The position numbers and the translations under genes are program-made. From contig NZ_LZMD01000061.1 in the NCBI RefSeq assembly GCF_001668575.1, forward strand, positions 119,403-183,402: a stretch of 64,000 nt of DNA, read 5' to 3'. Below the pieces are notes generated by a model, which was not told the origin of the DNA, searched no databases, and saw only the letters and a program-made list of their open reading frames with translations. Below, piece by piece: positions 43,926 through 53,635 of the stretch. This DNA is from Mycobacterium sp. 1164985.4 (GTDB taxonomy: Bacteria > Actinomycetota > Actinomycetes > Mycobacteriales > Mycobacteriaceae). Position 1 is the stretch's first letter. Every line of letters begins with the position of its first letter.

Positions 43926-45466
43926 GGCCGACGCCTCAGCAGCCGGTCCCGGTACGAGCGACCGTCCGGGTCGAAGATCATCCGATAGGCGGGTTCGGCC
44001 CATAACCGCGTCAGGGGATCCACTCGCTCTGCCTCGTGGGGCCGCAACCGGCCGGGTGGCCGCGGCCCGCGGCGGCCCGATTGGTGCCACTCCTCCAAAG
44101 ACCGTGCGCTTTCCACGATCTCGTCGACGGCGGTGACGGGGTCGATCAGGCCCTGGTCCTCGCTGCCGTCGTCGGCCCGGTCGAGGTGCTCGCGCAGCAA
44201 CCGGAGCCGAAGGTCACGCGCGAACGTGTCGTCGGCGTCGAGCACCGCGCACGACAGTTCGCTGTCGTGGGTCCACGACCGCCGATTGAAGTTGTCGCTG
44301 CCGATGCACGCCCAGGTGTCGTCGATGACGCACACCTTCGAGTGTACGTAAACCGGTGTGCCCTCGTGGTTTTCGACATCGAAGACGTGCACGCGGTCCG
44401 GTGCGGCACGTCGGCACGCATCGAGCGCCAGCTGACGACCCACCAGTGTCGGCGGGCGGCCAAGACCACCCTCGAGGTCGAAATAGCGCGGCACCACGGC
44501 CACCAGATGCAGTTCGGGGTTCTCGGTCAGCGCACCGACGAGCAGGTTCGCCACCTCCTCGGACCACAGATACTGATCCTCGAGATAGATCAGGCGCCGG
44601 GCGCGCCGGATCGCCTTCGTGTAGCCACGCGCGATGCTGCGTTCCCCCTCCTTGGCGAACTCGTATTCGATCAACGCGTCACCGTAGGTGCGAAGCACCT
44701 GCACCGCGTGCGGCCCGCAGGACGGCGGATCCGGTGGCTGCTCCGGAAGCGGGCGCCGTCGCGAATCGCCACCGAATTTGTCTCGCAACCAGGCGAGTGG
44801 GTTGAACAGATCCAGCGGTGCCCGTGCGGTCCACCGTTCGCGGAAGGTGACGTCCAGCGCGCCGACGGCCGGACCGCGCACCTCGAGTTGCACGTCGTGC
44901 CACGGGGGGCGCTTCCCGTACCGGGCCGACATCTGCACGGCCTGCGGGTCGCCCCGGTGTGACGCGTCGTCGCGGCGGCTGTGGCACAGATCGATACCGC
45001 CGATGAACGCCACGTCACGCTCGGGTTCGTCGGGGTGGCGCAGCAGCACCAGCCGCTGATGGTGCGATCCGCCGACCAGCACCCGCTGGTCGAGCAACAC
45101 CTCTCCCCCCGCGCGTTCGATGGTCTCGGCGAGGTGGCGGTTCTGCTCCTCGTTGAACTGCAAGCGATTCGGATACGACCGCCACATCAAACCCTTCACG
45201 AGCACGCCACGGTCGGCCGCCGCGCGGAACAGCTCGGCCACGGTCGGGCCCTCCTCGCGCAACCGCTCGTCGGCATCCCCGCGCCAGTCGGCGAAGAACA
45301 GGTGATCGCCGGAGCCGAGCTTCTCCACCTCCGTGACGAGCCGATCGAAGTAAGACGCGCCGTGAATCAAAGCCTCGGCCCGGTTGCCCTCGCTCCACGC
45401 CGGCAACTCCCAACTGGGGTTGCCGCGTTCACCGGCGGTGAGAAACCATTCGGCCAGAACAGACAC
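43922..45466 (-). CDS. Phospholipase D-like protein, paralogue A
   Basis: 514 residues from a GTG at 45466; the open frame extends upstream to 45967, but that part is antisense to the amidotransferase gene. Second HKD site intact (VHSKVCVIDD, GSDNFNRRSW). In the first site the Lys is Arg (GSHHQRLVLLR), which is a change in a key catalytic residue. Tandem duplicate of the gene downstream, with a GTGA coupling. Function otherwise as its paralogue. Confidence 0.83.
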   Translation of the reverse strand: MSVLAEWFLTAGERGNPSWELPAWSEGNRAEALIHGASYFDRLVTEVEKLGSGDHLFFADWRGDADERLREEGPTVAELFRAAADRGVLVKGLMWRSYPNRLQFNEEQNRHLAETIERAGGEVLLDQRVLVGGSHHQRLVLLRHPDEPERDVAFIGGIDLCHSRRDDASHRGDPQAVQMSARYGKRPPWHDVQLEVRGPAVGALDVTFRERWTARAPLDLFNPLAWLRDKFGGDSRRRPLPEQPPDPPSCGPHAVQVLRTYGDALIEYEFAKEGERSIARGYTKAIRRARRLIYLEDQYLWSEEVANLLVGALTENPELHLVAVVPRYFDLEGGLGRPPTLVGRQLALDACRRAAPDRVHVFDVENHEGTPVYVHSKVCVIDDTWACIGSDNFNRRSWTHDSELSCAVLDADDTFARDLRLRLLREHLDRADDGSEDQGLIDPVTAVDEIVESARSLEEWHQSGRRGPRPPGRLRPHEAERVDPLTRLWAEPAYRMIFDPDGRSYRDRLLRRRP

Positions 45467-45516
45467 CCCGTGGGATGCCCGCTGGGCGACCAATCTACGC
45501 GCGGAATAATGGCCGC

Positions 45517-46467
45517 GTGACGGCGAAAGTCCTGTTCCTCTACAACGAGCACCTCGCGACCGAGGCGCTGCTGGGCGAGGCTTTCGCCGACGCGGGCTTC
45601 GACGTGCAGACCTTCGAGGTCGTACCAGCCGACCGCGTGGACTCTCCGGCCGGCGACGTGATCTTCCCCGACCCGACGGCGTACGACGCGCTCGTGCCGC
45701 TCGGCGCGCGCTGGCCCGTCTACGACGACGCGTTGCGCAGCAGCTGGGTCGGCGAGGAGATGGCGATGATGCGCCGCGCCGCCGACGCAGGCGTCCCGAT
45801 CCTCGGCATCTGCTTCGGCGGGCAGCTGCTGGCCCAGGCCTTCGGCGGGACGGTGACGCGATCGCCCTCACCCGAGATCGGTTGGTATGACGTCGAGTCC
45901 GCCGACCCCGAACTGGTGCCGGGCGGTCGCTGGTTCCAATGGCACTACGATCGCTGGACACTGCCACCGGGCGCCGTCGAACTGGCCCGCACCGCTGACG
46001 CGTCCCAGGCGTTCCTGCTCGGCCGCACGCTTGCGCTGCAGTTCCATCCCGAGGTCGACGGCAAACTGCTGGACATCTGGCTGGCCGACGACGATCACGG
46101 CGAGGTCGCCGCCTTCGGCCTTACCCATGACCAACTACGTTGCGCGACAGACGAATTCGCAGACGACGCGGCCGCCCGGGTACGCCGCCTCGTGCAGGGC
46201 TTCGTGGCCCGCGTTGTCCTCAGGCGTGTCCGAGTTCGTGAGCGAGCGCACCGTCGAGCGACGGATGGCGAAAGCGGTGTCCCACCGCCTGCAGCGCGGT
46301 GGGCAGAACACGTTGATTGGCTTCGGCGAGTTCGCGGGCGCCCTGCTCTCCGAGCAGTAGTCGGGGGCCGAACGACGGCACCGGTAAGACGGCGGGACGC
46401 CGCATCACCCGCGCCAGCGTCCTGGTGTAGTCGGCGTTGCGCACAGGATGGGGCGCCACGGCATTGA
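45517..46467 (+). CDS. Class I glutamine amidotransferase-like protein
   Basis: 316 residues from a GTG at 45517. Catalytic Cys99 in GICFGGQLLAQ and His176/Glu178 in ALQFHPEVDG complete the GATase triad. The first about 235 residues look normal. The last about 75 are Arg-rich and antisense to the convergent TIGR01777 gene from 46220, so they are probably an extension after loss of the ancestral stop, or a frameshift. Divergent from the phospholipase pair. No synthase partner is visible, so the acceptor is unknown. Confidence 0.8.
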   Translation: MTAKVLFLYNEHLATEALLGEAFADAGFDVQTFEVVPADRVDSPAGDVIFPDPTAYDALVPLGARWPVYDDALRSSWVGEEMAMMRRAADAGVPILGICFGGQLLAQAFGGTVTRSPSPEIGWYDVESADPELVPGGRWFQWHYDRWTLPPGAVELARTADASQAFLLGRTLALQFHPEVDGKLLDIWLADDDHGEVAAFGLTHDQLRCATDEFADDAAARVRRLVQGFVARVVLRRVRVRERAHRRATDGESGVPPPAARWAEHVDWLRRVRGRPALRAVVGGRTTAPVRRRDAASPAPASWCSRRCAQDGAPRH

Positions 46468-47569
46468 TCGGACCGGTCAGCCGGGCGTCGTAGAGCGCGC
46501 GGTGATAGACGTCGAGCAGGTCGTCGAGCGCGATCCACGCCAGCCACTGCCGGCCGCTGCCCAACCGGCCGCCCAGTCCCGCCGCGAACAGCGGCCGCAT
46601 CAGCCGCAAGGTGCCGCCGCGCGCGGATTGCACGATGCCCGTGCGGACGGTGACGACCCTCAGCCCCGCCTCGGCGGCCGGCGCCGTCGCCGCTTCCCAG
46701 TTCTGGACGACGTCGGCGAGGAAGCCGTCGCCGGGCACGCTCCCCTCGGTCAACACCGCGTCACCGCGGTCGAAACCGTAGAAGCCGACCGCCGACGCGC
46801 TGACGAACACCCGCGGTCCGTCTTCGGCACGCGCCGCCGCCTCGGCGAGACGGCGGGTCGGTTCGATGCGGCTGGTGCGGATCGCGTCCTTGTGCGCGTC
46901 GCTGAACCGTCCCGCGATGGACGCACCGGCCAGGTGTACGACCGCGTCCACCCCGGCAAGCAGCCCGGGTTCGGCTCGCGCGGGATCCCACTGTCGCTCG
47001 TCCGGCCCAGCAGCGGGCCGTCGCACCAACCGGATCACCCGGTGCCCGCCGGTGCTCAGGAAGGCCGTCAACGCGGATCCGACCAGCCCCGATGCCCCGC
47101 TGACCGCGACGGTGAGCGGCGCGAGCCCGGCGTCGGCGGCGTCGCGGTGGGCGGACAGATCGTCGGCGAGTTGGCGATGCCGGTAGGCGAACATCGGTCG
47201 CAACGCGGCCGCGGGCACCGGCGCCTCGACGCGGTCGTGCACTCGCGTGCCGCCGGGCACCGCCTCAAACGAGTGGGTGTGCGTCCACCGGCCGACCAGG
47301 CGCGGCGGCCAGGACGTCGGGCCGTCGGAGGACAGCACGTCGACGAAGCGGTGCGGCGGGTCGTAGCGCGCCGGATCGTGTCGGGCGATCCAACGCAGGC
47401 CGCCGGGCAGCCCGAGCACCGCCTTCCCGTCGGCCAGTGACTGCGCTTCGGTGACCACCGTCATCGGCTGCCACGGCGGGACGAGCCGCCGCATCGCGCC
47501 CGGCCGTGCGTGCCAGGCGAACACCTCGTCCAGCGGGTGCTCGACCACGCCCTCGTATTCGATCCCCAT
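46220..47569 (-). CDS. TIGR01777-family NAD-dependent epimerase (SRPBCC + SDR fusion)
   Basis: 449 residues. The N-terminal about 150 residues form an SRPBCC/START-like domain (IEYEGVVEHPLDEVFAWHAR, with RWTHTHSF). Then an extended SDR with AVSGASGLVGSALTAFL, VVHLAGASIAGRFS, SASAVGFYG and the C-terminal DUF1731-like segment VLPVPSFGPRLLLGEQGARE. Resembles Rv2216. The substrate is unknown. It converges with the amidotransferase gene and overlaps it by 248 bases on the opposite strand. Confidence 0.87.
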   Translation of the reverse strand: MGIEYEGVVEHPLDEVFAWHARPGAMRRLVPPWQPMTVVTEAQSLADGKAVLGLPGGLRWIARHDPARYDPPHRFVDVLSSDGPTSWPPRLVGRWTHTHSFEAVPGGTRVHDRVEAPVPAAALRPMFAYRHRQLADDLSAHRDAADAGLAPLTVAVSGASGLVGSALTAFLSTGGHRVIRLVRRPAAGPDERQWDPARAEPGLLAGVDAVVHLAGASIAGRFSDAHKDAIRTSRIEPTRRLAEAAARAEDGPRVFVSASAVGFYGFDRGDAVLTEGSVPGDGFLADVVQNWEAATAPAAEAGLRVVTVRTGIVQSARGGTLRLMRPLFAAGLGGRLGSGRQWLAWIALDDLLDVYHRALYDARLTGPINAVAPHPVRNADYTRTLARVMRRPAVLPVPSFGPRLLLGEQGARELAEANQRVLPTALQAVGHRFRHPSLDGALAHELGHA

Positions 47570-47661
47570 ACCCCGATATTCGTCGCCGTCGCGCCGATGG
47601 ATTGCGTCCGGGTGGGGTACCCACGGTCGTAGGCTGACAAGGTCTCGACATCGAATCGACT

Positions 47662-48357
47662 GTGATGACCGGATGGAGCGGGCTCGCCCGCCGAAACAGC
47701 AGGCGCGTGTATCAGGACCGCCGCGACGCCGGCGAGGTCTTGGCCCGTGAACTGTCGTCCTACCGCGGTCAGGATGTGGTGGTTCTCGGACTAGCGCGCG
47801 GCGGTGTGCCGGTCGCCGCGCAGGTGGCCCGCTCGCTGCACGCGCCGCTCGACGTGTTTCTGGTGCGCAAGCTCGGTGTGCCGCAGTGGGAGGAGCTGGC
47901 CATGGGGGCGCTGGCCAGCGGGGGCGGCGTCGTCATCAATGACAACCTGGTGCGCAGCCTCGACATCGGCGACGAGGCGATCGAGGCCGCGATCGCCCGC
48001 GAGACCGACGAGCTGAACCGCCGCGAGCGCGCGTACCGGGGCGACAGGCCGCCGCCCGATCTGACGGGCAGGACCGTGATCCTCGTCGACGACGGCATCG
48101 CCACGGGCGCCAGCATGCTCGCCGCGGTGCGTGCCGTGCGGGCCCAGAAGCCGGGCCGCGTCGTCGTCGCGGTGCCGGTCGGGCCGGCCTCGGCGTGCGG
48201 GGAACTGGCCAAGGAAGCCGACGACGTCGTCTGCGCGACCATGCCGCCGGGATTCGAGGCCGTCGGCCAGGTGTTCGCCGACTTTCATCAAGTCAGCGAC
48301 GACGAAGTGCGCGAACTGCTCTCACCGGACGAATCCGGTTCTGCACCAAGGGATTAA
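47662..48357 (+). CDS. Phosphoribosyltransferase-family protein
   Basis: 231 residues; an ATG follows the GTG at 47662 by one codon. The PRPP-binding loop is TVILVDDGIATGASMLAAV, with YQDRRDAG at the N-terminus. Equivalent to Rv2143 by position and sequence. The base or substrate acted on is unknown. It converges with the next gene and overlaps it by four bases. Confidence 0.87.
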   Translation: MMTGWSGLARRNSRRVYQDRRDAGEVLARELSSYRGQDVVVLGLARGGVPVAAQVARSLHAPLDVFLVRKLGVPQWEELAMGALASGGGVVINDNLVRSLDIGDEAIEAAIARETDELNRRERAYRGDRPPPDLTGRTVILVDDGIATGASMLAAVRAVRAQKPGRVVVAVPVGPASACGELAKEADDVVCATMPPGFEAVGQVFADFHQVSDDEVRELLSPDESGSAPRD

Positions 48358-48674
48358 CGGCGGTCTTCGCCGGAGTCGGCTTGTTCGACGACCGTGGTCT
48401 CTTCGTCGGCGTCGGCGTACTCGGGTTGCTGCTCGGCGACGGTTTGGTCCTCGGGGTAGTCCTCGTAGTATTCCGGTTCGGCCTCGGTGTGCGCCTCGTC
48501 GGAGGTCTCGGCCTTGCGGCCCGACCGCTCCCGGACCGCATCAACGATCAGGAGCACGACACCGATCACGCTGGCCGCTATACAGACCCAGGCAATCAAT
48601 TCATTGCTGGTGACGACCGCGGTCACCAGCGCCGCGAGGCCGATGACAGCGAGGACGAGCGCAACGATCAGCAT
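48354..48674 (-). CDS. Small two-segment membrane protein (Rv2144c-like)
   Basis: 106 residues. Two hydrophobic segments (LIVALVLAVIGLAALVTAVV and AWVCIAASVIGVVLLIVDAV) followed by a highly acidic Glu/Asp-rich tail of about 55 residues. Same position as Rv2144c in M. tuberculosis. Function unknown. It follows wag31 by 25 bases on the same strand. Confidence 0.8.
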   Translation of the reverse strand: MLIVALVLAVIGLAALVTAVVTSNELIAWVCIAASVIGVVLLIVDAVRERSGRKAETSDEAHTEAEPEYYEDYPEDQTVAEQQPEYADADEETTVVEQADSGEDRR

Positions 48675-48699
48675 TGATCAACCCTAGGTGACAGCCGGC

Positions 48700-49509
48700 T
48701 CAGTTGTTTCCCCGGTTGAACTGATTGAAGCCGCCGCCGTCGTTTCCGGCGCTCGAATCGACGGGCGCGGCCGAGCCGCGCTGGCCGAGCTCCTCGAGCT
48801 GAGACTCCAGGTAGGTCTTGAGGCGGGTGCGGTATTCACGCTCGAAGGTCCGCAGCTGCTCGAGGCGACCCTCCAGCACGGTGCGCTGCTGGTTGATCGT
48901 GCCCATGATCTCGGAGTGCTTGCGCTCGGCGTCGGCCTGCAGGGCGTCGGCCTTCTCCTGCGCCTGGCGCAGCTGCGCCTCGGAGCGGGTCTGCGCGTCG
49001 GCGAGCATCGCGTCGGCCCGCTGACGAGCGTCCGCGACCGTGGTCTCTGCGGTCTGCCGCGCCTCGCTCACCAGGGCGTCGGCCTGTGCGCGCGCATCGG
49101 CCAGCAGCTTCTCCGACTCAGCCTTGGCGGTGCTGGTCAACCGGTCCGCGGTGTCCTGGGCGAGGCTCAACACCTTGGCCGCCTTGAGCGCCTGGTCCTC
49201 GCTGGCCTGCGCGGACGGTGCCTCGTAAGCGGGCTGCGGCGTCGGCGCGGCGGCAGGCTCGGGGGCGGGCTGCTCGTAGACGGGCACGGCCTGGGTCGAC
49301 TGTCCGGAGCCGCCGGAGCGGGCCGAGGCCAGTTCCTGGTCCAGTTCGGCGACGCGCTGCCGGAGATCGGCGTTCTCCTCGATGAGCCGCGTCAGCTCGT
49401 TCTCCACCAGATCGAGGAACGCGTCAACCTCGTCCTCGTTGTAGCCGCGCTTGCCGATGGGTGGCTTGCTGAACGCGACATTGTGAACGTCGGCGGGTGT
49501 GAGCGGCAT
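48700..49509 (-). CDS. wag31: Wag31/DivIVA, polar growth scaffold
   Basis: 269 residues. The N-terminal DivIVA membrane-binding domain ([39 protein letters not shown]) is followed by a variable Pro/Ala-rich linker and a long coiled coil. STQAVPVYE places a Thr at 72, matching the PknA/B phosphosite Thr73 of M. tuberculosis Wag31. It organises polar cell-wall synthesis at the membrane. Upstream 205 bases probably hold its own promoter. Confidence 0.97.
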   Translation of the reverse strand: MPLTPADVHNVAFSKPPIGKRGYNEDEVDAFLDLVENELTRLIEENADLRQRVAELDQELASARSGGSGQSTQAVPVYEQPAPEPAAAPTPQPAYEAPSAQASEDQALKAAKVLSLAQDTADRLTSTAKAESEKLLADARAQADALVSEARQTAETTVADARQRADAMLADAQTRSEAQLRQAQEKADALQADAERKHSEIMGTINQQRTVLEGRLEQLRTFEREYRTRLKTYLESQLEELGQRGSAAPVDSSAGNDGGGFNQFNRGNN

Positions 49510-49714
49510 TGTCGCCCCCTATGAAGTCTGGACAGTCAACCGGTCTCAAAGTGTAGAGCGTGGGTGGAACGTAACTGGCGTCCATCCTGTCACACCAGCC
49601 GCGGCCGTTGCAGAAGAGGATGAAATTAAGAGCGAATTTCAAACAAGGCCGCACGGGCGGCGACGATTTCTCCGCTCGAATTCCTGCGGGCAAACGCCGG
49701 CCGAGTGCGCGGTC

Positions 49715-50005
49715 TCAGGCGGCCGCGCCGAACGCCAGTTGCATGCCGATGAACGCGACCAGCAGCAGCACCATGATCGACAGATCGAAGCGCACCGCAC
49801 CTATCGTGAGCTGGGGAATAAGCCGCCGGAGCAGTTTCACCGGCGGATCCGTCACCGTCATGATGATCTCCAGGATCACCACGGTCGCGCCCTTCGGATG
49901 CCAGTCCCGGGAGAACGACCGGATGAACTCGACCACGACCCGCGCGATCAACAGCAGCCAGAAGATGAACAGGGCGAAGCCCAGGATCTCGAAGAAGAGC
50001 GACAA
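49715..50005 (-). CDS. YggT-family membrane protein
   Basis: 96 residues with two or three hydrophobic segments (FFEILGFALFIFWLLLIARV) and the YggT pattern FSRDWHPKGATVVILEI, PPVKLLRRLIP. Equivalent to Rv2146c. Role in division-related membrane organisation is likely but unproven. Lies between sepF and wag31. Confidence 0.92.
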   Translation of the reverse strand: MSLFFEILGFALFIFWLLLIARVVVEFIRSFSRDWHPKGATVVILEIIMTVTDPPVKLLRRLIPQLTIGAVRFDLSIMVLLLVAFIGMQLAFGAAA

Positions 50006-50125
50006 CGCCGACGGTCCTCACTACGGGCACAGATGTGACTTTTACTACAGGCTTGATACAGGCAATCGCGCTCTGAGGCTGCTCAAGCCCGAGCGCGACG
50101 CCAGCCTACCCGTCTGTGGCCCGAC

Positions 50126-50758
50126 CTATTGATAGGAGTAGAAGCCCGCCTCGGCGATGCGGCGCCGCTCCTCGGCGGTGACGTCGATGTCCGCGGGCGA
50201 CAGCAGGAAGACCTTGGTGGCGACCTTGTCGAACGAACCCCGCAGCGCGAAGGCCAGGCCCGCGGCGAAGTCGACGAGGCGCTTGGCGTCGGCGTTGTCC
50301 ATCGAGACCAGGTCCATGATCACCGGGGTGCCGTCGCGGAACCGCTCACCGATCGTGCGGGCCTCGCTGTAATCCTTGGGCCGCAGCGTGGTGATCTTCG
50401 ACAGCGGGCTGCCCGCCTCGAACAACTCGGCCATCCTGCGGGGGTCCATCGCGAGCGCGCCTCGGGTGGCGCCGCGCATCGGGGCGAACCGCGGCGCCGG
50501 CCGCTCGAACTCGCGCGGTGCGCGCAGCCGCGGCTCGAACCGGTCCTCGTAGCCGCGATAACCGCCAGGGGCGTCGTCGTAATCGCGGTCGTCGTAGCCA
50601 CGGCCCGGGCCGTAACCATCGTCGTCGAAGCGATCGTCTCGACTACGGCGCGAATATCCACGGGAGGCGCCGCGCTCGTCGTCCTCGTAGTACTCGTCGT
50701 CGTAGTCATCCATCGGGGCCATACCGAAGTACGCCTTGACCTTGTGAAGTGTGCTCAT
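50126..50758 (-). CDS. sepF: SepF, FtsZ-membrane anchor
   Basis: 210 residues. N-terminal amphipathic segment [13 protein letters not shown], an acidic Asp/Glu/Tyr/Arg-rich linker, and the C-terminal SepF core from about residue 120 ([40 protein letters not shown]). It binds FtsZ and tethers it to the membrane, replacing FtsA in actinobacteria. 13 bases after the yggS-type gene. Confidence 0.97.
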   Translation of the reverse strand: MSTLHKVKAYFGMAPMDDYDDEYYEDDERGASRGYSRRSRDDRFDDDGYGPGRGYDDRDYDDAPGGYRGYEDRFEPRLRAPREFERPAPRFAPMRGATRGALAMDPRRMAELFEAGSPLSKITTLRPKDYSEARTIGERFRDGTPVIMDLVSMDNADAKRLVDFAAGLAFALRGSFDKVATKVFLLSPADIDVTAEERRRIAEAGFYSYQ

Positions 50759-50771
50759 CGCTCGACCCTTC

Positions 50772-51575
50772 TCATGCCCTGGACTCTGGTGTCTGTGATG
50801 AAGATGTGACTGGAGTGACTACTTCTGGTGACGGTAGAGGACGTTGTCCCAATAACGCGGTACCGACACGCACACATGTCGAGCCGTGTTTGACCGCCGC
50901 TTCCAGATCGTTCGACATCCCGGCCGACAGCTCCAGGCGCTGGCGGTAGCCGGCCTGGACCCTTCTGAGCTCGGCGTTGACCCGCGCGAACGCCGTGTCC
51001 GCGTCCTCGCCGAGCGGAGGGATCGCCATCAGCCCGGTGAACTCCAGCCCCGGAGCCTCGTGCGCGGCGGCGCACAACTCGTCGACGGATTCGGGCTTGT
51101 TGATGTCGACGCCGCCGCGGCTCTCGTCACCGTCGAAGCTCAGCTGGACGAAGACGCGCAGCGGTTCGGCGCGGCTGCCGTCCTCGAGCGCCGCGGACGC
51201 CGCTCCGCTCAACGCGTCGATCAATTTGCGGCTGTCGACCGAGTGCGCCGCATACGCCCATCCGGCAATGGAGCGCGCCTTATTGCGCTGAATGCGTCCG
51301 ACCATGTGCCAGCGAATGGGACCGATATCCGGATTCGACGCGATTTCGCGGACTTTATTCGACGCTTCCTGTTCGCGTGACTCGCCAAAAGCCTCACACC
51401 CCAAACGGCGCAGAATAATGACATCGTCGGCGGGAAAGAATTTGGTCACAGGAAGTAATTCAATTTCGGCGATATCGCGTCCCGCGGCTTCGGCGGCCGC
51501 GGTGAGCCGCGCCCGCACGGCCGTCAGCGCTTCGGTCAGTTCGAGTTCGCGGGACGACGGCATGGCCTCGCTCAC
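50772..51575 (-). CDS. YggS-type pyridoxal-phosphate homeostasis protein
   Basis: 267 residues from a GTG at 51575 overlapping the stop of the yfiH-type gene. PLP lysine in [14 protein letters not shown], and [24 protein letters not shown], then [23 protein letters not shown], the usual family motifs. It binds PLP and buffers its level; no enzyme activity known. The 5' half is lower in G+C than its neighbours. Equivalent to Rv2148c. Confidence 0.95.
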   Translation of the reverse strand: MSEAMPSSRELELTEALTAVRARLTAAAEAAGRDIAEIELLPVTKFFPADDVIILRRLGCEAFGESREQEASNKVREIASNPDIGPIRWHMVGRIQRNKARSIAGWAYAAHSVDSRKLIDALSGAASAALEDGSRAEPLRVFVQLSFDGDESRGGVDINKPESVDELCAAAHEAPGLEFTGLMAIPPLGEDADTAFARVNAELRRVQAGYRQRLELSAGMSNDLEAAVKHGSTCVRVGTALLGQRPLPSPEVVTPVTSSSQTPESRA

Positions 51576-52279
51576 TCCATCCACACCAGTGAGGCCAGGC
51601 GCCCGGTCGGGGCGTCGCGGCGGTGGCTGAACAGGTTGCGGTCCTCGACCGTGCATCGCGGGTCGACATCGATGGCGGTGACGCCCAAACTCGTTAGCTG
51701 CGTGTGGATTCCGGCTCGCAAGTCGAGGGCGGGGGTGTTTTTCGCACTCGTCGTGCGGCTGCCGGGCAACGTGGTCTCGACCTCGGCGGCCATGGCTTCG
51801 GGGACCTCGTAATTGCGTCCGCTGACCGCGGGCCCGAGCAGCGCCGAGATGTCCTCGGGGTGCGCGCCGAGCGACAGCATCGCCTCCACCGTGCGGGCGA
51901 CGACGCCCTTCTGGGCACCCACACGTCCGGCGTGCACGGCGGCCACCACTCCGGCGCGCGCGTCGCCCAATAAAACGGGAACGCAGTCGGCGGTAACCAC
52001 CGCCAAAGCCAATCGCGGTGTCGCGGTGACCAATGCGTCAGTATTGTCGACGGGTCGGTCGGTGGCCTCGTCGATCACGACGACGTGATCGCTGTGCACC
52101 TGATTCATCCACACGATTCCGTCGTCGCCCAGACCGATGGCGCCGCTGAGCCGTTTTCGGTTGGCGGCCACCGCGGCCGGATCGTCGCCGACATGGTCGC
52201 CGAGATTGAAGGTGTCGAACGGCGGCGCGGAGACGCCGCCGGCCCGTGTCGTGGTCACGCGCCGTATGCGAACCGTCAC
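51572..52279 (-). CDS. YfiH/laccase-domain multicopper-type protein
   Basis: 235 residues from a GTG at 52279. Motifs: NLGDHVGDDPAAVAANR, MNQVHS, TADCVPVLLGDARAGVVAAV, HAGRVGAQKGVV with the family Cys/His metal ligands. YfiH proteins act as purine nucleosidases/laccase-like enzymes; some edit peptidoglycan precursors. Equivalent to Rv2149c. 19 bases after ftsZ. Confidence 0.94.
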   Translation of the reverse strand: MTVRIRRVTTTRAGGVSAPPFDTFNLGDHVGDDPAAVAANRKRLSGAIGLGDDGIVWMNQVHSDHVVVIDEATDRPVDNTDALVTATPRLALAVVTADCVPVLLGDARAGVVAAVHAGRVGAQKGVVARTVEAMLSLGAHPEDISALLGPAVSGRNYEVPEAMAAEVETTLPGSRTTSAKNTPALDLRAGIHTQLTSLGVTAIDVDPRCTVEDRNLFSHRRDAPTGRLASLVWME

Positions 52280-52298
52280 GGTCGCCAGTATTGCCGGA

Positions 52299-53438
52299 TC
52301 AGTGGCGCATGAACGGCGGCACGTCGACGTCGTCGTCATCGTCCCCGCCGATACTGACCGTCGCGCCGTTGGTGTGCACCGGCACGCTCGCCGGATCCGC
52401 GGGCTCGAACAGCGATGTGCTCACCTTGCCCGCCTTGCCCGGGGTGATGCCCTGCCCCTCGGCGGGACTCACGACCGGTTTGCGTCCCGGGCCGGCGGAG
52501 TCGAAGCCGGCCGCGATCACCGTCACCCGTACCTCGTCGCCGAGCGAGTCGTCGATGACCGTGCCGAAGATGATGTTGGCTTCGGGATGCGCGGCGTCCT
52601 GCACCAGCGAGGCGGCCTCGTTGATCTCGAACAGGCCCAGGTCGCTGCCGCCGGCCACCGACAGCAGCACGCCCTGCGCGCCCTCCATCGAGGCCTCGAG
52701 CAGCGGCGAGTTGATCGCGATCTCGGCGGCCTTGAGGGCGCGGCCGTCGCCGCGGGCCGAACCGATACCCATCAGCGCGGTGCCCGCCCCGCTCATCACG
52801 CCCTTGACGTCGGCGAAGTCGACGTTGATCAGGCCAGGCGTCGTGATCAGGTCGGTGATGCCCTGCACGCCGTTGAGCAGCACCTCGTCGGCGCTGCGGA
52901 ACGCGTCCATCAGCGATACCGCGGCATCGCCCATCTGCAGCAGCCGGTCGTTGGGGATGACGATCAGGGTGTCGCAGCTCTCGCGCAGCGCCTGAATCCC
53001 GTTCTCGGCCTGGTTGCTTCGCCGCTTGCCCTCGAAGGAGAACGGACGCGTCACCACGCCGACGGTCAGGGCGCCGAGCTTGCGCGCGATCGACGCCACC
53101 ACCGGCGCACCGCCCGTGCCGGTGCCACCGCCCTCGCCCGCCGTCACGAACACCATGTCGGCGCCGCGCAGCAGTTCCTCGATGTCGTCCTTGGCGTCCT
53201 CGGCGGCCTTGCGCCCCACCTCGGGGTCGGCTCCGGCGCCGAGCCCACGCGTGGAGTCGCGACCGACGTCGAGCTTGACGTCGGCGTCGCTCATCAACAA
53301 CGCCTGCGCGTCGGTGTTGATGGCGATGAACTCCACGCCCTTGAGGCCCTGCTCGATCATCCGGTTGACGGCGTTGACTCCGCCGCCACCGATGCCGACC
53401 ACCTTGATGACGGCGAGGTAGTTGTGTGGGGGGGTCAT
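52299..53438 (-). CDS. ftsZ: FtsZ, tubulin-like division GTPase
   Basis: 379 residues from the ATG at 53438, preceded by GGGAAGGGATCG. GTP-binding [11 protein letters not shown], the tubulin signature [12 protein letters not shown], and the C-terminal tail [10 protein letters not shown] that binds SepF/FtsW. It polymerises at midcell to form the Z-ring. Likely has its own promoter at 53487-53540 besides transcription from ftsQ upstream. Confidence 0.98.
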   Translation of the reverse strand: MTPPHNYLAVIKVVGIGGGGVNAVNRMIEQGLKGVEFIAINTDAQALLMSDADVKLDVGRDSTRGLGAGADPEVGRKAAEDAKDDIEELLRGADMVFVTAGEGGGTGTGGAPVVASIARKLGALTVGVVTRPFSFEGKRRSNQAENGIQALRESCDTLIVIPNDRLLQMGDAAVSLMDAFRSADEVLLNGVQGITDLITTPGLINVDFADVKGVMSGAGTALMGIGSARGDGRALKAAEIAINSPLLEASMEGAQGVLLSVAGGSDLGLFEINEAASLVQDAAHPEANIIFGTVIDDSLGDEVRVTVIAAGFDSAGPGRKPVVSPAEGQGITPGKAGKVSTSLFEPADPASVPVHTNGATVSIGGDDDDDVDVPPFMRH

Positions 53439-53486
53439 TGCGATCCCTTCCTCCCAGGTTGTCCGACGACACGCCGAGTTTTGGCA

Positions 53487-53540
53487 AACCCTAAACCTCA
53501 ACCAGAGGGTTATAGTTATGTCAAGTTGTTCCGCGCAACC
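53487..53540 (-). promoter_or_regulatory. Putative ftsZ promoter with inverted repeat
   Basis: On the minus strand, TTGCGC (-35-like) and TATAAC (-10-like, 53514-53509) are 18 bases apart, about 70 bases before the ftsZ start. AACCCT (53487-53492) and AGGGTT (53506-53511) form an inverted repeat that overlaps the -10, so it could be an operator or a 5' hairpin. TTGACATAAC sits just upstream of the -10. Confidence 0.5.
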
Positions 53541-53635
53541 AGAACGGTAGGGCGAGGTCGCGACCTAGCGATGCAGGCGCGCCGACACGCGCGACAAATT
53601 TTTCGCGCAACTTCCAGCGCCGATCGAGTGGCAGG

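Noticed and set aside
45467..45967. N-terminal extension of phospholipase paralogue A
   Set aside because: The extra 167 residues are Arg/Ser-rich and antisense to the amidotransferase; the GTG at 45466 fits the paralogue.
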